Positions 11,467-20,820 of a stretch of 25,000 bases of DNA are shown here, one piece after another (the first letter of the stretch is position 1; each line of letters opens with the position of its first letter). Both the position numbers and the translations under genes were made by a program. The DNA is from Chrysomallon squamiferum (Eukaryota > Mollusca > Gastropoda > Neomphalida > Peltospiridae): positions 1,433,943-1,458,942 of the forward strand of contig CM022667.1 of assembly GCA_012295275.1 (NCBI GenBank), in the 5' to 3' direction. The notes beneath the pieces were generated by a model. It had not been told where the DNA came from. It ran no database searches and worked only from the letters and a program-made list of their open reading frames with translations.

Positions 11467-11790
11467 GAAGAAGAAGAAGAAAAAAGACTGTTTATGAGTG
11501 TTTATCATTTGAGTTGACAGTATAATTAGCACATCTGGGGGAAACCCTGCTCAGAAAGTGAAAACTCGGCTTGGCGGCAGCGAAGGGGTTAATGTAGTGT
11601 TAGTGAAATTATTAATTTCTGAGTGTGACGAGAGTCATCGACTCAGAAAGTGTTTTACATGTGACAAGCAGATTGGACAGTGTGAAGATAGCCACTGAAC
11701 AAAAAACAAACATGGCCGTTTCAGTAGTAAATAAATAACACTGGTAAAATGTTTGGAGAAGAAAAAAAATGTCTTTTTTTCTGTGTTATG
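11467..11790. other. GAA microsatellite and a G+C-richer unique segment
   Basis: GAA units at 11462-11481. 11535-11700 is CpG-bearing unique sequence with CTCAGAAAGTG twice (11550-11560 and 11642-11652) and a GAGTC-ATC-GACTC inverted repeat (11632-11644). Function unknown. Confidence 0.5.
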
Positions 11791-11924
11791 TGTTTGTGTG
11801 TGTGTGTGTGTGTTTGTGTGTGGGTGTTTTATGTATATACATGTGTAGGTATGATATATATAATTATGTATGTTTGTATGTATATATATATATATATATG
11901 TATGTGTATTTATATATATGTAAG

Positions 11925-11955
<31 letters not shown>

Positions 11956-12165
11956 ATAATATATGTATGTATGTATGTATATGCATGTATTAATGAATAT
12001 ATGTATTTATATATGTGTGTATATATCTATCTATCTATCATCTATCGATATATATATGTACATTTAGATATCCATACATGTATGTATATAAAAAATACAT
12101 ATGTTTGGATGAATGTATATATATCTTACATGTATAAATATATGCATATTTCAATCTACACATTT
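11791..12165. repeat. GT / TATG / TA microsatellite cluster
   Basis: GT tracts at about 11796-11825 and 11931-11955, TA at 11879-11899, TATG near 11961-11984, ATCT near 12023-12040. Cys/Val/Tyr-rich open frames are artefacts. Confidence 0.92.
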
Positions 12166-14002
12166 TGAAATTCAAATTTTTATGCAAGTTAATCTGTGTC
12201 CACATTTATACATACATTGGCTTAACCTGTTAATTCACACACCTACATGTTAGTTTGCAAGTACACCTACATACATCTACTGACTTCCAATAAAGATCAG
12301 ATGATCAAACTGGCATGTCCAAGATTATTTGCTGCCAATAAAAAGGTGTAACTTCCGCTGTCAAACAGGATCTGGTATCTGTCTGGTAATAGAAAATCTA
12401 CCAAGCCATGCAATTACATGAACCAAATATTGCATTAGACACTCTGCCATTTTATGAAGACAGAAATAAACTGAATTAGGTGAAGACGAACGAATTAATG
12501 AAATTTGTTGTTAATGAAATTTGTTTCTTGTCTTAACTTTTAAGTATGAAAGTTTTTATGGTTTCTGTTAGGATATTTTTGAAAAAATTATTCTTTCTGT
12601 TTTTATTAATCTTTATTATTATTAATTTTTTTTAAATTAAAAATGTTAATAAAAAAAATTAGGAACACATATATTATCTAATTATAATGTTTTCTCTTTC
12701 AGAATATTCAAAGAAAAAAAGAATAATGCAGAATTTTTTTTTATAAAGTTAAGATTTTCTTGTTTTTAATGTCAGTTTTATTTTATAATTTCCTTTGTTA
12801 AAGTAAGTAAACACATTATTTAATTTTAATCAATAATTTATTTATTGATTTTTAAAATTTTAAAATTATTTTTTATTTATTTACTTTCTATTGCTGAAGA
12901 AATATTTTTCATTCTACTTGGATACTTTCAATCAAAATTAGCAACTTTGTATTCAGTCAATGCCCAGGACTTTGTATACTTGAATTTTAAATGTTTATGT
13001 CTAATTATTTCCTTATACTCTGTATGAGATATTTTAAACTCTTCTCATTTCTTATTTTTTTTTTTTTTTTTTTTGTAAAGCCACACAGTTTTTTCATGAC
13101 ACCAATTGTGAATGTAAAATGGTAAAATTAAAATATTTCATAACTGTATTTTTTTTTATTGTCATATTCTCTTATTAATGATGATAAGCTTCAAAAAGGA
13201 AAACAAATATATAAAAAAAGAAATAAAATTAATAATAACAATAATAATAATTTGGAAGTATAGAAAATTTTATTAGGCCATTTATTCATACTATCACCAA
13301 AACGCTATAAAACAAAGTTAACAGAGATACATTCTATAATTAGAAAGAAAAAAGAGTATGGATATATTATACACTTTCACTTTTAATATGGCTTCCATGA
13401 TGGAGTTAATTTGTGACCAACAGACCCCTATTGGAAAAATGTTTCCTCAGCATTCCACTATTTTTAAGTGTGACATACTGAAATACTTTTATTTTTAAAA
13501 AAAATGGCTGCCACAACAGAATTTAGTTTTGACCAGAACACGAATACTTGAAGCTGTATTCCAAATGTCCTCCACTTAAGTTCCATAAACCCTGACTTCT
13601 TGCAGATGTGATTCCTTTAAGCTGAACTATCAAACGGCATCACTGGCATTAGCAGTAATGAAAAGTTTAGAAACTGAGGAAATTGCGTCTGATTGGCGAG
13701 ATCGTTTGAGTCAATCATCAGCTCTCGTTTCTGTCACAAATAACAAGTTTGATTTCACGTCTTCCATAGACTACCTAGGCAAAAAGAAAAGATAAATCCA
13801 AATTAGTCTCTAATGTGAGAGATAAAAATTGACAAATGAGTGAAAATTATCAGAGAAACGTTAAGGAAACTTCCTATAAAAAATTTGCAGACGTTTTTAA
13901 ATGATTGCCAGTTTCTTTCAGAAGATTATTTTTCTTTTTCATTCCATCTTATTTTTTTTTTACTTTAAAAAAGATTATATAGAGGTTAAAAAAAAGGTGT
14001 CT

Positions 14003-14003
<1 letters not shown>
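12166..14003. other. Non-coding, mostly AT-rich; possible old 115-base duplication
   Basis: No gene is supported. T tract near 13058-13075. Related segments begin near 13388 (ATGGCTTCCATGATGGAGTT) and 13503 (ATGGCTGCCACAACAGAATT), each followed by a TTTGACC/TGTGACC and ATTCCA phrase. 13570-13790 is unique sequence of more balanced composition. Confidence 0.5.

Positions 14004-14034
<31 letters not shown>
14004..14034. repeat. (TA)n microsatellite
   Basis: About 15 uninterrupted AT units. Confidence 0.96.
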
Positions 14035-14038
<4 letters not shown>

Positions 14039-14467
14039 AAAAGGAATTGTTTTTGAGATACTATTTTTATTACAGTCTTTAATTATCACCATTCTCAGGA
14101 TTATGAAAAAAATGTGTACACACTGTAGATGATGTCTAAAGTAATACAAATAAAACACATTTTCATTAGAATGAAGAAAAGCATTCAGCTGTTTGGAGAT
14201 AAATTTCACTGGCTTAATATAAACGGTTTCCACAGTTTGTAAACATTTAAGCCTTAGCAGACAGTGAACTTCAATATTAGACTCAGTGGACTTCAGTTTT
14301 AGTTTCAGTAACTGATTGGATAAATTTTGTTATAATATGTAACATTATCACTATCAGTATTATTATTATTTGAAACTTCAGTATGAGGTTAGACAAACTT
14401 TGTAGAAGTGAACTTCAGTATCTTATTAAATAAACTTCAGTAAAAATATAGTCTGCTTCATTACCAC
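14035..14467. other. Non-coding with scattered CTTCAGT phrases
   Basis: ACTTCAGT or ACTTCAAT appears repeatedly between 14267 and 14440, perhaps a decayed fringe of the minisatellite that follows. Nothing else seen. Confidence 0.5.
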
Positions 14468-14674
14468 TTAGTCAAACTTAAATATCAGACTAGTCAAACT
14501 TTGGTATCAGACTAGTCACATTTCGGCATCATACAAGTCAAACTTTAATATCAGATTAGCCAAACTTTGATATCAGACCAATAGTCAAACTTTGGTATCA
14601 GACCAACAGTCAAACTTTGGTATCAGACTAGCGAAACTTTAATATCAGATTAGTCAAACTTTAGTATCAGTCTG
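14468..14674. repeat. ~24-base minisatellite, about 9 copies
   Basis: Unit TATCAGACTAGTCAAACTTT plus GG/AA, with variants ATTAGCC, CCAATAG and CCAACAG in the middle. Confidence 0.93.
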
Positions 14675-14912
14675 AAAAAAAAAAAAAAGAAAAAAAAAAG
14701 GCCACCATCAAACTGGACTGAATTCCAGGATTTGACTGAATTCAAACATCATATATCAGAATCATTTTCAGTTTCACCACACAAACTCATCACAACAACA
14801 GTTCCGCTCATCCGTTCTGGTCAAAGATGACAGACACACAAACATGATGACACATTTTGTTTTTCCCTCCCTCCCTCCCTCCCCCCCAACAACAACAACA
14901 ACAACAACAACA
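14675..14912. repeat. A tract, CCCT repeat and (CAA)n cluster
   Basis: A-rich run at 14681-14699. Five C runs of three or more at 14865-14887 (CCCT repeat ending in C7), which is G-rich on the minus strand. (CAA)n at 14887-14912. The part between is unique. Confidence 0.9.
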
Positions 14913-15144
14913 AGCCTAGGGATTTTTTGACTTGCCATTGACCTTCGTGAGTTCCACGAGTGCCCATTCCATGTTATTGACACATTACTTGCGATTTATG
15001 CATCATTAGATTGCTTTCAAACCATGTCTTCCAATTAGCGGGAGCAAGATGACAATCTGCACTCTGCTCTGCAGTGCAGTGTAGACTCAGACAGGGTCTG
15101 TCTGCACACGAGAACGAAAGCTAATTAGCGGCTGTTATTTTTTT
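14913..15144. other. Balanced-composition unique segment, candidate enhancer
   Basis: Repeat-free, with higher G+C than its surroundings. Contains ATTTATGCATCATTAGATTG, CCAATTAGCGGGAG and AGCTAATTAGCGGC (homeodomain-type cores) and the palindromic CTCTGCAGTGCAG. No coding frame. A regulatory role is inference. Confidence 0.45.
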
Positions 15145-16440
15145 GTGTAGGACAAACTGACTATCTCATTGTTTTTGTGTAGGATAAACAGACTAACTCA
15201 TTGTTTTTGTGTAGGATAAACAGACTAACATTGTTTTTGTGTAGGATAAACAGATTAACTCATTGTTTTTAATGTAGGATGAACAGACTAACTCATTGTT
15301 TTTAATGTAGGATGAACAGACTAACTCATTGTTTTTAATGTAGGATGAACAGACTAACTCATTGTTTTTGTGTAGGATGAACAGACTAACTCATTGTTTT
15401 TGTGTAGGATAAACAGACTAACTCATTTTTTTTTGTGTAGGATGAACAGACTAACTCGTTGTTTTTGTATAGGATGAACAGACTAACTCATTGTTTTTAA
15501 TGTATGATGAACAGACTAACTCATTGTTTTTGTGTAGGATGAACAGACTAACTCATTGTTTTTAATGTAGGATAAACAGACTAACTCATTGTTTTTAATG
15601 TAGGATGAACAGACTAACTCATTGTTTTTAATGTAGGATGAACAGACTAACTCATTGTTTTTTGTGTAGGATAAACAGACTAACTCATTGTTTTTAATGT
15701 ATGAACAGACTAACTCATTGTTTTTGTGAAGGATGAACAGACTAACTCATTGTTTTTAATGTAGGATAAACAGACTAACTCATTGTTTTTGTGTAGGATA
15801 AGCAGACTAACTCATTGTTTTTGTGTAGGATGAACAGACTAACTTGTTGTTTTTAATGTAGGATGAACAGACTAACTCATTGTTTTTGTGTAGGATGAAC
15901 AGATTAACTCATTGTTTTTAATGTAGGATAAACAGACTAACTCATTGTTTTTGTGTAGGATGAACAGACTAACTCATTGTTTTTGTGTAGGATAAAACAG
16001 ATGTATGAACAGACTTCATTTTTTTTAATGTAGGATGAACAGACTAACTCATTTTTTTTGTGTAGGATGAACAGATTAACTCATTGTTTTTATGTAGGAT
16101 AAACAGACTAACTCATTGTTTTTTTTTTTGTTGTGTAGGATGAACAGACTAACTCATTGTTTTTAATGTAGGATGAACAGATTAACTCATTGTTTTTGTA
16201 GGATAAACAGATAAACATTGTTTTTGTAGGATAAGCAGACTAACTCATTGTTTTTGTGTAGGATGAACAGACTAACTAGGATTGGTTTCATTGTTTTTTG
16301 TAGGATGAACAGATAAAATCATTGTTTTTATGTTTTTGATGTCTGACTAACTCATTGTTTTTGTTTGTAGATGTAGGATGAACAGATTAATAATAATATT
16401 TACTTAACAGTTAACTCATTGTTTTTGTGTAGGATGAACT
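15145..16440. repeat. ~32-base minisatellite, about 40 copies
   Basis: Unit GTAGGATGAACAGACTAACT followed by CATTGTTTTTGT (32 bases), with a 33-base variant ending TTTTTAAT. GATGAAC and GATAAAC versions mix freely. Copies are close to identical until about 16270, where they become irregular. No open frame runs through because the unit length is not a multiple of three. Confidence 0.96.
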
Positions 16441-16790
16441 CAAAATTGGTTTTGTAGATTGTAGACAAAAAATCTACTTTGACAATTGCTGTCTACACAC
16501 TCAGTGTTTTTGACTAATAATATGATCATAAAGTTACTGTTTTTTGTGTCTGCACTCAAAATTGGTTTGTAGATGACTACAAAGATCTACTTTAAAATCT
16601 ACTGGACAATTGCTCTTGTTTGTGTCTACACTCACTTTTTGTTTGTAGATCAGTATAAAATCTACTTAACAACTGCTCTTTATGTCTGCACTCACTTTTT
16701 ATTCAAAGGCAATCACATAAGGCTAATTAAGACTATTGACTGCGTGTCTAACCTCAGTTCTGATTCGTAGACGGCCACAAAAGCTAATTA
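16441..16790. repeat. Degenerate ~75-85-base repeat, about 4 copies
   Basis: Shared phrases: CTCAAAATTGGTTTTGTAGA or CACTTTTTGTTTGTAGA, then AAAATCTACTT, ACAATTGCT and GTCTGCACTCA. Copies begin near 16438, 16552, 16630 and 16690. The last merges with unique sequence. Confidence 0.75.
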
Positions 16791-17060
16791 ATGACGGCCT
16801 TTACTGTGTCAACACTCACCCCTCTAGTGTCAATGCTTTTGTTGGTCTTGTTGGATTAGTTCGTGGATGCCATGAACCTTTCACTTCTGTGATTTCCATG
16901 CATTATGTCGGGCTTTGCCAGCAGAGACGGCCATGATAAAAGCAATTACTTGAGATATTGTCTGCTGCTAAATAGGTCTAAGTGTCTCTTCGCTCTGGCT
17001 AATGAAATGCTGTTTTTATTAAAAGCATTTCTTACGTAATCCTGTTTCTGTTCTTGTTAA
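16791..17060. other. Unique segment of balanced composition, candidate regulatory
   Basis: Non-repetitive, with GACGGCC at both 16771 and 16793 around AAAGCTAATTAATG, and TAATGAAATG/AAAGCAATTA cores. Short frames present have no recognisable family. Confidence 0.4.
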
Positions 17061-17370
17061 TATTTTTTTTTTTTTTTTTTTTTTTTGTTCCTGATGTTAA
17101 TTCCTGTATGTGAATTGGTTGATGTTTTTTCGTATGTAATCCTGTATGTGAATTTGTTAATGTTTTTCATATGTAATCCTAAATGTGAATTTGTTAATGT
17201 TTTTTCATATATAATCCTATATGTGAATTTATTAATATTTTTCATACATAATCCTATATGTATCTTTTTGTGTCTGTATAAACATTTTTCTGCATAATTC
17301 TCTCTATGTTAATATTTTCATACATATGTGTTTGTTAATGTTTTTCATATATAATTCTGTCTACATTTAT
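17061..17370. repeat. T tract and ~38-base minisatellite, about 5-7 copies
   Basis: T26 at about 17061-17086, then units of AATCCTGTATGTGAATTTGT followed by TAATGTTTTTCATATGT. Early copies are close; those after 17250 are decayed. Confidence 0.9.
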
Positions 17371-17999
17371 GATTATAATTTTTCACACTGAATATTATCA
17401 ATGTCTCTGGTCATATTTTTACATGCACTATATCCTATCTGTATCAGTCAATATTTTAATATATTATATGCTATCTGAGTCTATGGTAATAGTTTTTGCA
17501 ATAATATTGCTTATGTTAGTCAAAATTTGTTTTTACACTACAATCAAACCTGTGTTTATGTTTAAATTTTTCACACGCAATTCAATACTTATTTGTTACT
17601 ATTTTCACACACAATCCTATAATCACTCTATATATATATATATACATTTTTTTTTTAAATGTTTTATTTATAACCCAGACAAGTTTTATTTATACATACA
17701 TGCGTTCGTTCGTACAACAATTCGTTTCAAACGAGATCAGTAATGTTTACAGTGTGGCCTGTATCACTGATTCAAGAACACAGCAGTATCTTTCATTCCG
17801 TTGTCACCCCTGAATAATCCCAGTGCAATCCCATACACAGATCTGAATAATGCAGGAGAACAGAAAAAACCTACGGGTAAATGACTTGTTGTAACCAGAA
17901 ACTGAAAATAGCTCTCGGATGAATAATTAAATGTGATAGCTTTTTTTTTTTTTTCCTCAAGTGAGTACAAGTCAATAGTACATGCAATAAAAACATTAT
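17371..17999. other. Non-coding; decayed repeat fringe then unique sequence
   Basis: 17371-17620 keeps TATCCTATCTGT / CAATATTTT phrases, probably old copies of the repeat to the left. TA tract at 17626-17644. 17740-17930 is unique with balanced composition. T tract at 17940-17954. Confidence 0.5.
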
Positions 18000-18322
18000 A
18001 TATAAACATTATACATATGCATATCCATATATATATAAATATACACATGTATATATATATATCTGTGTGTGTGTAAATATAATATGTATATGTACACACA
18101 CACAGATACACACACAAACACACACGCTCATACATACAAACATACATACACACATATATACATACACACATATTCATACATACATGCATACACATACATA
18201 CATACATACATACATACATACATACATACTTACATGCATACATACATACATAAATACATACATACATATGTACATACATACATGCATACATACATACTTA
18301 CATGAATACATACATACATACA

Positions 18323-18356
<34 letters not shown>

Positions 18357-18500
18357 CATACATACATATATACATACATACATATACATACATACTTACA
18401 AACATACATACACCTACACATATATGCATACCAAAGCTTTTGTAAATATATAACGTATGTGTTCACACACACACACACACAGACAGACATACACACACAC
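18000..18500. repeat. TA, CA and (CATA)n microsatellite cluster
   Basis: TA/TG mixture 18000-18090, CA 18094-18126, CATA units 18130-18413 with CATG, CTTA and TATA interruptions, CA again 18464-18500. His/Tyr/Thr or Tyr/Cys/Met open frames on both strands are artefacts. Confidence 0.95.
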
Positions 18501-19843
18501 ACCTGTATAAGAAAAACTCATCTGTATAAGATTATATAAAACAGTTTTAATTAATATATTAATCTAGTTTCAATACTTTATTAACCTATGTCACTGTGTT
18601 AACATTGTACTTAGCTGATAATTTGTACATGTTAGGTAATATTTGTTTTCATCACAGTTTCTTTATCACAATTTCTTTATCACAATATGAGGCTACTCCT
18701 GGTAGCAGATCATTTGAATTTCAGTGAGAAATATACATTTTTTTTTTTAGACTGTTTTATTATATGGGCATATATACTGGTTGTTTTCAAATTAGGAATT
18801 TTTCGTTCTGTTTACATTCAGGATGTATTTTAAGGTTTGAAGTAATATATTTTTAGTTAAAAAATTTCAGTGCTGTTTTGTTTTTACTATCAATTTATGT
18901 AAGTTTATGAATTTTTTCAAATTAGGAATTTTTGTACCGTTTCAATTTATGAAGTAGTCTAAGCCTGTGAAATAGATTTTTGTAATTTATTTTAGAAATA
19001 TTTATTTATTTATTTATTTATTATTGATTTTTTAATTGATTTATTTTTAATTAAGGTAAGTTGATGAACCTTATTTTCCAGTTAGGATTTTCCAGTTTAG
19101 ATTTAGGAAGAGAGCTAAATTTATTTTTATTTTAAAATTTTAACTTTGTTTAAATATATGTAAAATATATATATATATATATATTTTTTTTTTTCAACAA
19201 ATATAATAATGTTTCCAAATTAGAAATTTTTAGAACCATTTGCATGTAGTAAGTAGTGTATGATTGAAATGATCATTTTTTTTTTCCCTTTTGTTTAAAA
19301 TGATTTTTTATCAAAGTAACTTCATGGATATTTTTTTCTTTCTTTTTTTATCATTAATTAATGTGTTTTTTAAAATCTTGAATTTCATTTTTTTTTTGAT
19401 TTTAAATGTCTTTTCTTGATAGAAATTATTTTTAAAAAATTTATCAAAAAGAATGTTTTTTTTTCATTGATTATTTTAAATTAATGGTAGTTTTTTTTGT
19501 TTAATTTTTTTTTTTTTAAAATAAATTTTGATTTGAAATTTTGTTTCTGTTATTTTATTTTTTGAGAACAGGTTTTTCTTATTTATTAAATTTTCAAATC
19601 ATATTTATTTATTGTTTGTTTTTATTTATAATTTTAAAAACTATTTTCATCATCATGAATCATCAGAAATAAAAAAAAATCATTTTGTTCATTTTTTTTT
19701 TTTTAAACATTTTATTTTATTGTTAAAAATAATATTTATTTGTCTGTTTATTTTACTTATTTTTTGAAATTTTAATTTTAATTTTATTTATTTATATATA
19801 TTTTTTCATTATTAAACAATTTTTTAATTCTTTTTATTTTCAG
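18501..19843. other. T-rich non-coding sequence upstream of the first coding exon
   Basis: Heavily T-biased on the + strand, with many T6-T13 runs, a TTTA microsatellite near 19002-19023 and TA at 19157-19181. A faint repeat (CAAATTAGGAATTTTT and relatives) starts at 18788, 18918, 19079 and 19216. If the acceptor at 19843 is used, this is intronic. Confidence 0.55.
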
Positions 19844-19873
19844 GTCTGCTAACACTCCACCACAAGATTCAAA
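19844..19873 (+). other. 5' UTR portion of exon 1, behind a splice acceptor
   Basis: A T-rich tract followed by TTTTCAG (ending 19843) makes a strong acceptor 30 bases before the ATG. The 30 bases contain an in-frame TAA, so they cannot extend the protein. If the acceptor is used, at least one non-coding exon lies upstream, possibly in this window. Alternatively transcription starts nearby and the acceptor-like tract is chance. Confidence 0.6.
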
Positions 19874-20041
19874 ATGGCCGTCACTCTGAAAGTTACAGAA
19901 CCTAGAAGTTTCCAGAATGTCTTCAGTCTCACTAAAGTTGCTGGAACTCGTAAAGACCTGTATCTTATGGAGGACGAGGATTCCAACACTGACAGCAGAA
20001 AGTCCTCCATGGCAGAGGACCTTTCTCTCAAACAGGTCAAG
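19874..20041 (+). CDS. Adenylyl cyclase coding exon 1 (cytosolic N-terminus)
   Basis: Encodes residues 1-56, MAVTLKVTEP through LSLKQVK, a polar cytosolic segment with no helix-length hydrophobic run. The start is chosen because an in-frame TAA lies 24 bases upstream (19850-19852) inside the same exon, and no other ATG lies between. RKSS near residues 42-45 fits a basophilic kinase site; that is inference only. The donor is AAG|gtcagtgag after 20041 (phase 0). A second possible donor, ACAG|gtcaag, lies six bases earlier. Using it would drop Val-Lys without changing frame. The N-terminus of cyclases is poorly conserved, so this exon rests on splice signals, the in-frame stop and its join to exon 2 rather than on homology. 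Confidence 0.75.
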
Positions 20042-20785
20042 GTCAGTGAGGAATGGGGGAGTGATTCTGACAAACACCCCACCCCATTTTTTTTTTTTTA
20101 ATTGTGGAAAATGCTTTTGTTACTACATAAACTTAGTCTTTCTTGAAAATAATTATATTTATGAAACCTTATCAGCTTTAGTTTTTAATAAAAAAAAATT
20201 TAAAATATAATTTTTGAATTAAAATAATAATTACTATAACTGATGTTTAACACTTTTTTTAAATATGATTTTATAAAATGAACATATTGTTATTTTGAAA
20301 ATGGATATTGAGAAAGCTGTTGCTTACATTATTTAAGTGAATTATTATCTTTGGCCAAGAAAAACGAAAAAGAAGAAAACATATTTTTTCTCTTTTTTAA
20401 AATCTAACTTGTATTTGATTCATTTTGATTGTGCTTGATATTTACAAACAGTTATTAAATGAGCATTTATTATAAACATAATGTTTTTCTCATTATCAGT
20501 ATTAATAATAATAATAATAATAATAACAACAAATAATAATAATAACAATAACAACTAATAATAACAACATTAATAAGAGTAATAGTAATATAATAATAAA
20601 AATAATAATAAATCACCATATCATTACCATTATCATCATCACTGTCATTATATTGTTATTATTACCATTATTACTATTATCATTATTATTATTATCATAA
20701 TCATAAGTATTATTTTTTATTATCATTATTATTATTATTATCATTATCATTATTATTATCATTATCATTATTATTATTATTGTTA

Positions 20786-20820
<35 letters not shown>

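Noticed and set aside
16736-16936. 66-codon plus-strand frame in balanced-composition DNA
   Set aside because: No family resemblance, no splice context, and part of it overlaps a degenerate repeat copy.
18067-18502. Open frames of 70-175 codons on both strands
   Set aside because: They are translations of CATA/TATG repeats. The minus-strand frame extending to 17764 has no recognisable family in its non-repeat part.
19047-19064. AAG|gtaagt, a near-perfect donor 788 bases before the exon 1 acceptor, considered as the end of a non-coding first exon
   Set aside because: The sequence before it is T/A-rich low complexity with no exon-like character. A single donor match in 20 kb is expected by chance. 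Transcript data would settle it.
19784-20082. Minus-strand frames over the first coding exon
   Set aside because: Shadows of the plus-strand cyclase exon. The splice signals and continuing homology are on the + strand.
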